Source: Leadbetterella sp964563435 (GTDB taxonomy: Bacteria > Bacteroidota > Bacteroidia > Cytophagales > Spirosomataceae). Taken from it: a DNA stretch of 64,000 nucleotides. The notes under the pieces were generated by a model. That model saw nothing but the letters and a program-made list of their open reading frames with translations, was not told the origin of the DNA and ran no database searches. The DNA lies in contig CAZLXI010000010.1 of the NCBI GenBank assembly GCA_964563435.1, positions 1-64,000 on the forward strand. Direction: 5' to 3'. Position 1 is the stretch's first letter. Each line of letters opens with the position of its first letter. A program made the position numbers and the translations under genes. Shown in pieces: positions 42,569 to 51,711 of this stretch.

Positions 42569-44275
42569 TCAGATGTTTTGCTTCTTAAGCTCGTTCACGG
42601 CGTGATCAGCCGCTCTGGCCGTCAGCGCCATATAGGTCAGTGACGGGTTAACGCAGGAGGATGACACCATGCAGGCACCATCTGTCACATACACGTTCTC
42701 AGCACCCCATACCTGGTTATTACCGTTAAGTACGGATGTTTTCGGATCACGACCCATACGCGCAGTACCCATTTCGTGGATACCGATACCCGGAGCCTTT
42801 TCTTTATCCTGGTAGCTGCGAATGTTTTTTAGCCCGGCTGCTTCCAGCATATTGGCCGCCTCTGTTTGCATGGCTTCCCGCATTTTCCACTCATTTTCAC
42901 GCCATCCGGCATCAAAGTTAATGATCGGAAGCCCCCACTGATCTTTGTTCTGAGACAGGGTAAAGCGGTTTCTTTCGTCCGGGAGGGTTTCGCCAAAGCC
43001 GCCTATACCGAAACTCCAGCCGCCCAATTGCGTATAGGAAGCCTTCAGCTCGGCACCGATCAGGTCACGGGCTCCTTTATTGCCTCTGCTGCCACCGCCC
43101 TGGTAGCCAAATCCGCGAAGGAAGTCGCGTTTATCCGATCCCCAGTTGGCAAACCTCGGAATATAGACGCCGTTAGGCCGCTTTCCATAGAAATACATGT
43201 CTTCAAAACCTTCCCACGACCCGGAGGCACCCACGCCCAGGTGATGGTCCATGATGTTTCTTCCCAGCTGGTCCGACTCATTACCCAGTCCGTTAGGGTG
43301 GGTCTTGGACCTGGACTGCATCAGGATCCAGGCCGAGCCGATGGCCCCGGCGTTCAGGAAGATCACCTTGCTGTAGAATTCTTCTGTCTTTTTGGTATGC
43401 TGGTCGATCGTTCTCACCCCTATGGCTTTCTTCTTTTCATCATCGAAGATCACCTCATAAACGATCTTGTCATGGATCAGCGTAAGGTTATTGGTTCTCG
43501 CCGCTGCTGGCAGCGTGGTGGCCTGCGTACTGAAGTAAGCACCGTAGGGACACCCCTTGATACATTTGTTCCGGTACTGGCAGGCGGTTCTTCCCAGGGC
43601 CAGCTGCTCTTCGGTGGGGTTGGTCAGGTGCGCCACCCGGCCGATGGTCAGGTAACGGCCCTTGAATTTGCTTTCAATGCCTTTTCTTACCTCCCGCTCC
43701 ACACAGTTCAGCTCCATGGCAGGTTGAAAATCACTGTCAGGAAGTACGTCAAGCCCCCTTTTTTCGCCGGAAACTCCTGCAAATTTCTCTACATAATTGT
43801 ACCAGGGGACGAGGTCTTTGTATCGGATAGGCCAGTCAACACCCACACCTTCTTCGGCGTTAGCCGTAAAATCTCTTTCGTTCCAGCGGTAAACCTGGCG
43901 GCCCCAGTGCATGGATTTTCCCCCCGTGTGGTAGGCCCGCATCCAGTCGAAACGCTGGGTTTCCTCGTAAGGGTCGTCAATGTCCTTTACAAAAAAATCT
44001 TTGGTGCCTTCGGTAATGGTATAACCGGTCCGTATCCCCGCCCAGTAGTCTTTTTTCATCTGTTCGGTCATACGGTTGCGGTGCGGGAAGTCGAACGACT
44101 CCTTCATGGCGGTGTCATAACCTTCTATATGTTTAACCTCCCGTCCTCTTTCGATCATGAGAACCTTCAGGCCTTTTTCAGTTAATTCTTTTGCTGCCCA
44201 TCCTCCGGAAATACCTGAGCCCACTACAATGGCGTCGTATGTCACGGAGTCTTTTCCTTTTCCTTGAATATTCAT
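42569..44275 (-). CDS. GMC family oxidoreductase
   Basis: A 568-residue flavoenzyme. The FAD-binding Rossmann motif is AIVVGSGISGGWAAKELTEKG (16-36), a second flavin segment is THTGGKSMHWGRQVYRW-like near residue 115, and the active-site region is IHEMGTARMGRDP near the C-terminus with the conserved NPSLTYMALTARAADH end. Cys residues in RTACQYRNKCIKGCPYGAYF suggest an iron-sulfur-like or structural cluster, as in many such dehydrogenases. It pairs with the gluconate-dehydrogenase-subunit-3-like gene 24 bases upstream, and the two form a membrane-linked sugar or alcohol dehydrogenase. The substrate is unknown. Confidence 0.93.
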   Translation of the reverse strand: MNIQGKGKDSVTYDAIVVGSGISGGWAAKELTEKGLKVLMIERGREVKHIEGYDTAMKESFDFPHRNRMTEQMKKDYWAGIRTGYTITEGTKDFFVKDIDDPYEETQRFDWMRAYHTGGKSMHWGRQVYRWNERDFTANAEEGVGVDWPIRYKDLVPWYNYVEKFAGVSGEKRGLDVLPDSDFQPAMELNCVEREVRKGIESKFKGRYLTIGRVAHLTNPTEEQLALGRTACQYRNKCIKGCPYGAYFSTQATTLPAAARTNNLTLIHDKIVYEVIFDDEKKKAIGVRTIDQHTKKTEEFYSKVIFLNAGAIGSAWILMQSRSKTHPNGLGNESDQLGRNIMDHHLGVGASGSWEGFEDMYFYGKRPNGVYIPRFANWGSDKRDFLRGFGYQGGGSRGNKGARDLIGAELKASYTQLGGWSFGIGGFGETLPDERNRFTLSQNKDQWGLPIINFDAGWRENEWKMREAMQTEAANMLEAAGLKNIRSYQDKEKAPGIGIHEMGTARMGRDPKTSVLNGNNQVWGAENVYVTDGACMVSSSCVNPSLTYMALTARAADHAVNELKKQNI

Positions 44276-44299
44276 TGTTAAACGATGGTTGAAACGGGT

Positions 44300-44926
44300 T
44301 TACGAATAAGCTCTCTGATCCGGAGAAACCTTTATACATGGATCATACTTGCCCGGTACCGGGCTGTACTCAAACGCCTGGGTAACTCCGTACTCCGAAG
44401 AGTAGTATCCGAAGATGGTCAGGTCGCGAACCAGGGTAAAGAAAGGAACAGGCGGATCTTTTTTGGTATGATCCTCTTTTTCCCTGCCCGTTTCAGAATC
44501 CAAGATCTTCACCTTTTCGGCCTCTTCACGTTCGGCACGGGCTTTGTCACGCATCGTTTCCAGTACGGTGAGCTTTTGGGCATCGTCGAGAGAGGCAAAT
44601 CCCCCGCCCAGCTTTTTCGACTCCTCTTCCAGGTCTTTCAGACCCGCTACAAAATGTTTCTGCTGATCCTCGTTGTAACAGTCTTTCAGAAGTATTTCGA
44701 TCACTTCCGGGGTCCCTGTATCTTTAGCACCCGGTGTGTCGGTTTTAGGAATGATCACCTCTGCAATTTCAGCAAGGAGTGAACGTTGATCCGTGTCCAG
44801 ACTAAACAAGGAGGCAGCAGAATCGGAGGGAGACTTACAACTGTTGAGAATGGCAGCCAGGCTGGGAGCGGTTACTGCACCACCCACCAGGAGAGCTACT
44901 CTCTGTAAGGCTAATCTTCTTTTCAC
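44300..44926 (-). CDS. Gluconate 2-dehydrogenase subunit 3 family protein
   Basis: A protein of 208 residues starting at a GTG (44926). The N-terminus KRRLALQRVALLVGGAVTAPSLAAIL is a twin-arginine-like signal, suggesting export together with its flavin partner. The body matches the small subunit family of FAD-dependent membrane dehydrogenases (LAEIAEVIIPKTDTPGAKD and the C-terminal GYYSSEYGVTQAFEYSPVPG). It is the first gene of the pair with the GMC oxidoreductase. The 234-base divergent gap to the next gene at 45161 holds its promoter region; no clear motif was recognised there. Confidence 0.92.
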   Translation of the reverse strand: MKRRLALQRVALLVGGAVTAPSLAAILNSCKSPSDSAASLFSLDTDQRSLLAEIAEVIIPKTDTPGAKDTGTPEVIEILLKDCYNEDQQKHFVAGLKDLEEESKKLGGGFASLDDAQKLTVLETMRDKARAEREEAEKVKILDSETGREKEDHTKKDPPVPFFTLVRDLTIFGYYSSEYGVTQAFEYSPVPGKYDPCIKVSPDQRAYS

Positions 44927-45160
44927 TTAGTAATAAAAATGTTATGGTTGATGTAAAAACAGGCTTAAAAGTAACGAAGGATGTTAATTTTTCATGAATT
45001 ATTAGGGTGATTTCTTAATGAAATGCTGCTATATAGAATATGTATAAATAATTTGCATATTCAAAAGGTTTAAGTTTTTATAGCAGGATGCAACTTTGAG
45101 GCTTTACCTTACATCTTCTGACAAAAACTATTACAAAAACCCTTTTTCGTCTGGTCAAAT

Positions 45161-46693
45161 ATGAATAAACGGATACTTATTCCCGGCGGACTGGTTCTGC
45201 TGAAATTTTTCCTGCAATATTTCCTGATCAGGGATGTTTATGAGCTGCACCGCGATGAGTTTCTGCATCTCGACCAGGCCAATCACCTGGCCTGGGGATA
45301 TTTCTCGACGCCGCCCTTTACCTCATGGATCTCCTGGATGATCAGCGGGTTGGGGAGTTCGGAGTTCTGGGTGCGCTTTTTCCCTGCGCTCTTCGGTGCA
45401 TTGACCCTTGTGGTGGTCTGGAAGATCATCGAAGCGATGAAAGGCAGCCTGTATGCGCTGGTTCTGGGCACCCTCTGTGTGTTATTTTCACCCCTGCTGC
45501 GGCTGAACGGCCTGTATCAGCCTAACTCGTTTGATGTGCTGGCCTGGACCGCCGTATATTATTTTCTGATCAGGTACCTGCGGGCCGGAGAAGCGAAGTG
45601 GCTGTATTGGGGGGCAGTTTGCTTTGCTTTGGGCTTTCTTAACAAGTATAATATTGCGTTTCTGCTCATTGGTCTGCTGCCGGCGCTGCTCCTGAGCCCT
45701 CACCGGGAGATATTTCTGAAAAAGGAATTTTACGGTGCGGCACTACTCGCCCTCCTGATCATTCTGCCCAACCTCATCTGGCAGTACCGGCACCATTTTC
45801 CGGTATTTCATCATATGGGGCTTCTGCAAAAATACCACCTGGTAAATGTGAAAAGAGCCGATTTTCTGAAAGATCAGCTGCTCTATTTCCTGGGGGCCCT
45901 GCCTGCCCTTGTTGCTTCGCTCTATGCGCTGATACGCTATGAGCCCTTCACACGGTACCGGATCTTCCTGTGGAGTTTTATTTTCACGCTGGGGGTCTTT
46001 GTGTTTTTCAAAGCCAAGTCTTACTATGCCATCGGGCTGTATCCCGTGTATATTGCGCTGGGATCGGTTTACCTTTCGGAAATCCTTCGATCCGGCTGGA
46101 AAAGATACCTGCGGCCGGTGGTGGCGGGTCTCCCGGTACTTTTCCTGATCCTGATCGTTCCCCTTGAGTTTCCCGTCAGAACACCACAGGAGTTTGTGGA
46201 ATTTGCAAAGACCAATCCTGCCCTGGGCATGCACCGTTGGGAAGACGGGAAGAAATATCCCCTTTCCCAGGATTTTGCCGATATGATCGGATGGAAGGAA
46301 CTGGCCGAGAAAACGGAGAAGATCTATAAAACGCTGCCGGAAAAGGACCGGGTGCTTATCCTGTGCGACAATTACGGTCAGGCCGGCGCCATTAACTACT
46401 ACAGCCGGGGGCGCCTCCGGGCCGACTCTTTCCATACGGATTACTTGGGATGGTTTGAGCTGGATAAACCTTACCGTCACCTTATCCGGATCAAGAATGC
46501 CGGCAACCGGGCAGAGGAGTTGGAAGTTTCTCTGCCTTTTTTTGAGAGCGGCATGCTGGCCGACTCGATCGCCAACCCTTTTGCAAGGGAATACAAGACC
46601 GATATTTTTATTTTTAGAGATGCGCGGATCAATATCAATGAGCGGATACGGGCGGAGATAGAGAGCGAGAGAGCGAGCTTAGGCGGACAATGA
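45161..46693 (+). CDS. Glycosyltransferase family 39 membrane protein
   Basis: A 510-residue polytopic protein with about ten membrane helices in the first 340 residues and a soluble C-terminal domain. The first loop contains the acidic motif ELHRDEFLHLDQANHLAWGY used by GT-C enzymes, followed by FSTPPFTSWIS. Members transfer a sugar from a polyprenyl-phosphate carrier to protein or lipid at the outer face of the inner membrane. Glycan and acceptor are unknown. The gene ends about 12 bases before the first copy of the long AT-rich palindrome. Confidence 0.9.
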   Translation: MNKRILIPGGLVLLKFFLQYFLIRDVYELHRDEFLHLDQANHLAWGYFSTPPFTSWISWMISGLGSSEFWVRFFPALFGALTLVVVWKIIEAMKGSLYALVLGTLCVLFSPLLRLNGLYQPNSFDVLAWTAVYYFLIRYLRAGEAKWLYWGAVCFALGFLNKYNIAFLLIGLLPALLLSPHREIFLKKEFYGAALLALLIILPNLIWQYRHHFPVFHHMGLLQKYHLVNVKRADFLKDQLLYFLGALPALVASLYALIRYEPFTRYRIFLWSFIFTLGVFVFFKAKSYYAIGLYPVYIALGSVYLSEILRSGWKRYLRPVVAGLPVLFLILIVPLEFPVRTPQEFVEFAKTNPALGMHRWEDGKKYPLSQDFADMIGWKELAEKTEKIYKTLPEKDRVLILCDNYGQAGAINYYSRGRLRADSFHTDYLGWFELDKPYRHLIRIKNAGNRAEELEVSLPFFESGMLADSIANPFAREYKTDIFIFRDARININERIRAEIESERASLGGQ

Positions 46694-46704
46694 ACAATAT
46701 GTTG

Positions 46705-46804
46705 AGTTAAAAGTTAAAAACTAAAAGTTAAAAGCTATGGAACATTAGTATTTATATATGCAGAATGTACCACAACTTTTAACTTTTAGTTTTTAACTTT
46801 TAAC
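46705..46804. repeat. AT-rich intergenic palindrome, copy 1
   Basis: A perfect 29-base inverted repeat: 46706-46734 (GTTAAAAGTTAAAAACTA and on) pairs with 46776-46804, with a 41-base loop containing ATTAGTATTTATATA. It lies between convergent genes, and the stop codon of the Spx-like gene at 46800 is inside the right arm. It may act as a terminator for both strands. Copies 2 and 3 are at 51.7 and 62.0 kb. Confidence 0.85.
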
Positions 46805-47147
46805 TAAAAAGACTGTCGTAGTCCTCCTTTTTGAAGCCCAGTAGTGTTTTTCCACCGGTTTCCACCACCGGGCGCTTCACTATCGAAGTATACTCCTGAA
46901 TGACGGGAATAGCCGACTGCGGGCTTTCCAGTGCTTTTTTGAGCGATTCGTCGAGGTCTTTGTAGGTGGTGCTGTTTTTGTTAACTACTTTGTTAATTCC
47001 GGCGGCAGAGAACCATTCTTCCAGCTTTTCCGCTGAAATTCCCTCGGTTTTAAAATTGTGAAAAGAAACCGGAATGTTCTTTTCCTTAAAATAGGTAAGT
47101 GTTTTTTTGACCGTGTCGCAGTTCGGGATTCCGTACAGTTTAACCAT
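46800..47147 (-). CDS. Spx/ArsC-like (YffB type) thioredoxin-fold protein
   Basis: The 115-residue protein has the ArsC/Spx fold: start VKLYGIPNCDTVKKTLTYF with a single Cys at position 10, the middle LEEWFSAAGINKVVNKNSTTY and the C-terminal IVKRPVVETGGKTLLGFKKEDY with the conserved KRP turn. Arsenate reduction would need further catalytic cysteines that are absent, so a glutathione- or thiol-linked reductase role of the YffB kind is more likely. The terminal Ser codon and the stop are supplied by the palindromic repeat. Confidence 0.88.
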   Translation of the reverse strand: MVKLYGIPNCDTVKKTLTYFKEKNIPVSFHNFKTEGISAEKLEEWFSAAGINKVVNKNSTTYKDLDESLKKALESPQSAIPVIQEYTSIVKRPVVETGGKTLLGFKKEDYDSLFS

Positions 47148-47239
47148 AAAGTGATGTTTATAGAGAGTTAACGGGCGAATACTGAAATTAGTTCTGCACC
47201 AGGAGCGTTAGATAACTACTCATTACTAATTTTATACCT

Positions 47240-48268
47240 ATGAAACACTTACTCTTACTCTTCCTGCCGTTTTTCGTTCATGCCCAGGAAGTGAAGTGGG
47301 AAAACAGCCTTCCGGAGGCGTTCCGGGAAGCCCGCAGGCAGGGGAAGGTGCTGTTTGTGGAGTTTTATTCTCCGGGCTGCCCTCACTGCCAGCGCATCAC
47401 ACCGTTCTTTAAGGAAAAGGCGGTGGCAGACCTGTACAATTCGGCCTTTGTTAATTACCAGTTGAATGTGGAAACCGACGAGGCCCGGGAGTTCGTCAAC
47501 CATACCGGACTGGATGTATACGGCATCCCCTATTTTTTGTTTTTCAGGGGAGATTCATCGCTGGTACATGCCCGCGAGGTTTCGGCCGATCTGAATTCGG
47601 TACTGCAACCGGGTAAGATGGTGACCGAAAGAACCTATACCGGTGAAAACTATGCCCGCCGCTTTGAAGCCGGCGAACGGAGCGAGAATTTCCTCACCCA
47701 CTATGCTATATTCTCCCGGGTGAAAAAGGATACGGCGACCAACAGAAAGATCATTGATGCGCTTTGGGAGACCTACCCCGTGGAAAAGCGGAATTCCCAA
47801 ACCTCCTGGATCATCCTGAAGAAAGCGCTGATGGATGCCGAAAACGGATTTACAGATCACTGGCTCCGGAATGTACCGCAGGCTACGGCTTATGAGACGG
47901 CCCCGGCTCAGGCCAATGTGGAGACTGCCTTCTCGCGCTTGCTCTACGGAACGCTGTTCGGCCGGGAAGCGCAAACCTTCAGTGCCGTTCAGTGGAAAAC
48001 CCTGCGCGAAAAATTTACTCCGGTGCTCGGAGAGAAGGAAACCCTCGGCCTGACCTGGGAAAAAGAGGTGCTGGCCTATCTCCGCGAAGGAAATACGGTG
48101 CAGGCGCTAAGTACCGGTGAGGAGGCGGCAAAGCACTTCCGCGGCGATGCCGGCGGCTTGTCTTACCTGGCGCAGGTATTCGATAAGAATTGCGGGGTTT
48201 GCAAAGATGCCGCGGAAGGTTGGCGGGAGTCGGCACGGGCTTTGCAGGAGAAAGAAATGAAGAAGTAA
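47240..48268 (+). CDS. Secreted thioredoxin-like protein, paralogue 1 of 3
   Basis: 342 residues with a signal peptide (KHLLLLFLPFFVHAQ). The thioredoxin-like domain (about 20-130) has the active site CPHC in VEFYSPGCPHCQRITPFFKE. A helical C-terminal half (about 150-342) with regular helix pairs follows and is shared with the next two proteins. The oxidised or reduced partner is unknown; a disulfide reductase role in the periplasm is inferred. It is the shortest of the three and the first of the tandem set, 107 bases before paralogue 2. A cysteine pair, NCGVC, occurs near the C-terminus only here. Confidence 0.86.
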   Translation: MKHLLLLFLPFFVHAQEVKWENSLPEAFREARRQGKVLFVEFYSPGCPHCQRITPFFKEKAVADLYNSAFVNYQLNVETDEAREFVNHTGLDVYGIPYFLFFRGDSSLVHAREVSADLNSVLQPGKMVTERTYTGENYARRFEAGERSENFLTHYAIFSRVKKDTATNRKIIDALWETYPVEKRNSQTSWIILKKALMDAENGFTDHWLRNVPQATAYETAPAQANVETAFSRLLYGTLFGREAQTFSAVQWKTLREKFTPVLGEKETLGLTWEKEVLAYLREGNTVQALSTGEEAAKHFRGDAGGLSYLAQVFDKNCGVCKDAAEGWRESARALQEKEMKK

Positions 48269-48375
48269 CAGCAGGTTTAGATTTTGTTTTATTAAATATA
48301 AAATTTAAGCACACCCTAAGTAACATAAAGGGCCTTTCTGATGTTCTAATAATAATGAAGACCTGTTTTTAACAT

Positions 48376-49623
48376 ATGAAATTTAAAACCGCTTATTTAC
48401 TACCCGTATTTTTGGGAGTCCTGGTTTTGCCGGGCTGCCAGTCAGAGTCGAAGCAGGAGCAGGCCGAAGAGACTGTGATCGACAAAAACGTCGTAACCTG
48501 GACCCCCGACATCTCGGAAGCGCTGGCCAAGGCCAAAGCCACCGGCAAGCTGCTGTTTGTGGAGTGCTATTCACCCACCTGCCCGATATGCCAGTCCATA
48601 GAACCTCATTTCAGCACACCCGAGGTGGCTGAAAGATACAATACCGATTTTGTCAATTATAAGCTGGATGTGGGGGTAGCTGAACAGGTGAAATTTCTGA
48701 ACGACAAAAATATCTGGCTGCCGAGCTTTCCGCAATTCCTGTTTTTTGACGGCGACGGCAAGCTGGTGCACCAGGGAGAGGTTACCGCTACCACAGAGTC
48801 TATCCTTGCGGTGGCCGCAGACGCCCAAACCCCGGAAAAACGCACTGGAAATTACAAGGCGCGTTTTGATAAGGGCGAACGCGATTTTGATTTCCTGGTG
48901 AAATACGGTGTATATACCCGCCTGGTAAAAGATACGGTAGAAAACCGCAAAGTGGGGGATGCCCTGTTTGAGGTCTTTCCGAAAGATGAGATCAACAGCG
49001 AAACCAGCTGGGCAGCTACCAAAAAAGTGGTCACCAGTGTAGATAACGGCTTCTTTAAGCATTGGATCAACCAGATGTCACGGGCAGCGGAATTTGAGAA
49101 AAAAGCCGGTCATGCCGGTCAGGAGCTCCACAGTCTGGGGGCCATCGTGCAGACCTCGGTGGCTAAAGACGCCCGTACCTACAGCACGCAGCAGTTGACT
49201 CAGGTGAAAGATTATATCCGGAAAGTAGGGGGTGGAGAGTATGCCGATACCTATGTCTGGGAATATGAAACCCTGGCGAACCTGCGCGAAGGCAAGGCGG
49301 CCGCTGCGCTGACCATAGGCCGGAATATGGCAGCAAAATTTGCCACAAGCGGCCCTTCGCTGGTGTATATTACCAAAGTATTTAACGATCATTTCCCGGA
49401 TAACAGCTTCCTGCCCCTGGCCGCCGAATGGCTGGGCTCCGCCTCCTCTTTGGTGACCGAGCCTAACCAAAAGGCCGAATACCACTATGAGCTTGCCCGG
49501 CTGAGCCTGAAAAAGGGGGATAAAGCCAATGCGGCCGTGAATGCCCGCGAGGCGCTGAAGCTGGCGGGTACTGCCGGCTCCGATCTTAAGAAGTTTAATG
49601 AGTTGGTGAATTCACTCCGGTAA
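48376..49623 (+). CDS. Secreted thioredoxin-like lipoprotein, paralogue 2 of 3
   Basis: 415 residues with a lipoprotein signal (VLPGCQSES, lipobox Cys). The thioredoxin-like domain has CPIC in VECYSPTCPICQSIEPHF and FPQFLFFDGDGKLVHQGE. The C-terminal helical region includes RFDKGERDFDFLVKYGVYTR and the repeat-like VFNDHFPDNSFLPLAAEWL, and ends with tetratricopeptide-like helices (KGDKANAAVNAREALKLAG). It is the middle paralogue and the most similar to paralogue 3, whose gene begins five bases after its stop. Confidence 0.87.
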   Translation: MKFKTAYLLPVFLGVLVLPGCQSESKQEQAEETVIDKNVVTWTPDISEALAKAKATGKLLFVECYSPTCPICQSIEPHFSTPEVAERYNTDFVNYKLDVGVAEQVKFLNDKNIWLPSFPQFLFFDGDGKLVHQGEVTATTESILAVAADAQTPEKRTGNYKARFDKGERDFDFLVKYGVYTRLVKDTVENRKVGDALFEVFPKDEINSETSWAATKKVVTSVDNGFFKHWINQMSRAAEFEKKAGHAGQELHSLGAIVQTSVAKDARTYSTQQLTQVKDYIRKVGGGEYADTYVWEYETLANLREGKAAAALTIGRNMAAKFATSGPSLVYITKVFNDHFPDNSFLPLAAEWLGSASSLVTEPNQKAEYHYELARLSLKKGDKANAAVNAREALKLAGTAGSDLKKFNELVNSLR

Positions 49624-49628
49624 TAGTT

Positions 49629-50828
49629 ATGTTTAAAAAGATTTTTCTGATCATTTCGATAGCAGGCTTTTTGCCGGCTGCCGCTCAGGAAAAAGTACAA
49701 TGGGAGCCGGATATAAAGCGAGCCCTTGAAAAAGCCAAAACTTCCGGCAGGCTGCTTTTTGTAGAAGCCTATCTGCCTACATGCCCCGCCTGCCAGGCCA
49801 TGGAGCCCAATTTCTCTGATAAGGAAGTGGCCGCGAAATTCAATGCAGGATTTGTGAATTACAAGATGGATCTCAGCATGCCCGGCGCCCGGAAATTCCT
49901 GGATGACCGGAAGATAGAAGTCCCCAGCTTTCCGCAGTTTCTCTTTTTTGACGGAGACGGCAGGCTGATGCATCACGGGGACGCTCACCCCACCCCGGCC
50001 TCCGTGCTGGAAGTAGCTGCCGATGCCCTGGATCCGGCGAAATGGAGTTCCAAATACCAATCAAGGTTTGACCAGGGCTACCGCGACTTCACTTTCCTGG
50101 TGAAGTTTGGTGCTTACACCCGGCTGACTATGGATACCCTGTACAATCAAAAAGCTGTCGATGCCCTGTATGAAATTTTCCGGAAAGAAGACCTGGGAAG
50201 CAGCCTGAGCTGGTCGGTGACTAAAAAGGTGGTGACCAATATTGATAACGGCTTCTTCCGGTACTGGATCGATCATATCCCGCAGGCAGGAGAATGGGAA
50301 AAAGCAGGCGGTCACTCCGGCTATGAAATGACTGTGCTGGGGTTGATCGTGCAGCGGGCGGTTCTAAGCAGCCCGGCCGGCAAAAAATACAGCGTGGAGA
50401 AAGTAGACCTCCTGAAAAGTTATATGGAGAAGGTAGGGGCAGGACAGTACGCTGATATGCTTCTGTGGGAGCACCGGATGCTGGCGAACCTGAGGGAAGG
50501 GAAGCCGGCGGAGGCACTGGCCACGGGTAAAAAGGGGGCTGGAATTTTTCGCCAAAACGGACCGTCCCTGATCTATATGACCCACGTTTTTAACGATCAC
50601 TTTCCGGATAACAGTTACATCGCACCGGCATCGGAATGGTTGAAGACCGCCCGGCCTTTGCTGAAAGAAAACTCTTATCTGGCCGAGTATCACTATGAGC
50701 TGAGCCGCTTAAGCCGGAGAGCAGGCGATGCTACGGGAGCGGAAAAAAATGCGGCAGAAGCGCTGCGTCTGGCCCGCCTGGCCAAAGCCGATACCCAAAA
50801 ATTTGAAGCCCTGGTGAGTGAGAAATAA
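49629..50828 (+). CDS. Secreted thioredoxin-like protein, paralogue 3 of 3
   Basis: 399 residues with a signal peptide (FKKIFLIISIAGFLPAAAQ). The active site is CPAC in VEAYLPTCPACQAMEPNF, followed by SFPQFLFFDGDGRLMHHGD and the shared helical C-terminal part with VFNDHFPDNSYIAPASEWL and a terminal TPR-like pair. It differs from paralogue 2 mainly in the active-site dipeptide and in having a cleaved signal rather than a lipobox. It begins five bases after paralogue 2, so those two are in one operon. Confidence 0.87.
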   Translation: MFKKIFLIISIAGFLPAAAQEKVQWEPDIKRALEKAKTSGRLLFVEAYLPTCPACQAMEPNFSDKEVAAKFNAGFVNYKMDLSMPGARKFLDDRKIEVPSFPQFLFFDGDGRLMHHGDAHPTPASVLEVAADALDPAKWSSKYQSRFDQGYRDFTFLVKFGAYTRLTMDTLYNQKAVDALYEIFRKEDLGSSLSWSVTKKVVTNIDNGFFRYWIDHIPQAGEWEKAGGHSGYEMTVLGLIVQRAVLSSPAGKKYSVEKVDLLKSYMEKVGAGQYADMLLWEHRMLANLREGKPAEALATGKKGAGIFRQNGPSLIYMTHVFNDHFPDNSYIAPASEWLKTARPLLKENSYLAEYHYELSRLSRRAGDATGAEKNAAEALRLARLAKADTQKFEALVSEK

Positions 50829-50833
50829 AAGCC

Positions 50834-51670
50834 TTAGCGGACTAACTCAACGGAAGCTTCGGAAATAGTAATAAGTCCTTCCCGGTATAACCCCCCAATG
50901 GCCTTTTTAAAGGCTTTCTTACTCATGCCCAGCTGCTCCTGGATATCCATAGGGTCGGAGCTGTCGCTCAGGTGCAGTATCCCACCGCTACTTTCCAGCT
51001 TTTCAAGGATGATCCGGGCGTTTTCGTCACGGGCATTGAGGAAACCAATAGGTTGAAGGGAAACGTCGATCTTCCCGTCTTCCCGGATATCTTTGATGTA
51101 GCCCGTGGTGGTATCGCCCCAGGCCAGCCGGCGGAAGATCTCATTTTCGTAAATAAGGCCTTTGTAAAGATTATTGATAATGACATTATAGCCCAGGTCG
51201 GTCTTTTCAAATACCAGGATATCCACCTTCTGGTTTTCCTCCAGCTCAATAGTTTCCTGATTACGAAAAAATTTGTTGATTTTGGCGGAAGCCACCAGGC
51301 GGTCGGTCTCTTCATCGAGATACAGGTAGACCGGCACCCACTGCCCCTTCTGAAGCTTATGGTTCTGCTCTTTGAACGGTACGAAGAGGTCTTTCTCCAG
51401 CCCCCAGTCAAGAAATGCGCCGATGGGAGAGGTGGCCACTACCTCCAGGATGGCGAACTGGTCGCGCAGGATGGCAGGCGTGAGGGTGGTGGCGATCAGG
51501 CGGTCTTCGGAATCGCGGTAAATGAAGACTTCCAGATCTCCGCCCATTTCAATGTTTTCAGGAATATATTTGTGAGGGAGCAGCACATCGTTTCCTTCGG
51601 CATCACCGAGGTAAAGTCCCACGCTGGTTGCCCTTAAAATCTGAAGTGTATTGTATTTTCCTACTTCCAT
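50834..51670 (-). CDS. CvfB-like S1-domain RNA-binding protein
   Basis: 278 residues forming three S1-like domains and a C-terminal winged helix, as in CvfB of Firmicutes. The start EVGKYNTLQILRATSVGLYLGD is the first S1 domain; the second contains GAFLDWGLEKDLFVPFKEQ; the winged helix near the end has MDIQEQLGMSKKAFKKAIGGLYREGLI. The protein is expected to bind RNA and regulate gene expression in the cytosol. It is convergent with the thioredoxin-like set (stop five bases away) and divergent from the sensor kinase. Confidence 0.9.
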   Translation of the reverse strand: MEVGKYNTLQILRATSVGLYLGDAEGNDVLLPHKYIPENIEMGGDLEVFIYRDSEDRLIATTLTPAILRDQFAILEVVATSPIGAFLDWGLEKDLFVPFKEQNHKLQKGQWVPVYLYLDEETDRLVASAKINKFFRNQETIELEENQKVDILVFEKTDLGYNVIINNLYKGLIYENEIFRRLAWGDTTTGYIKDIREDGKIDVSLQPIGFLNARDENARIILEKLESSGGILHLSDSSDPMDIQEQLGMSKKAFKKAIGGLYREGLITISEASVELVR

Positions 51671-51711
51671 ACGGTCATTTTATTCCCAAAGGTACGAATG
51701 CTTAAGTGAAC

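Noticed and set aside
42866..44185. A 439-codon open frame on the plus strand
   Set aside because: It is antisense to the GMC oxidoreductase gene, whose motifs are complete; there is no recognisable protein feature.
45743..46480. A 245-codon open frame on the minus strand
   Set aside because: Antisense to the GT39 gene; no signal, membrane or domain pattern.
46800..47147. Arsenate reductase
   Set aside because: Only one N-terminal cysteine and no arsenic genes nearby; the YffB/Spx-like assignment is safer.
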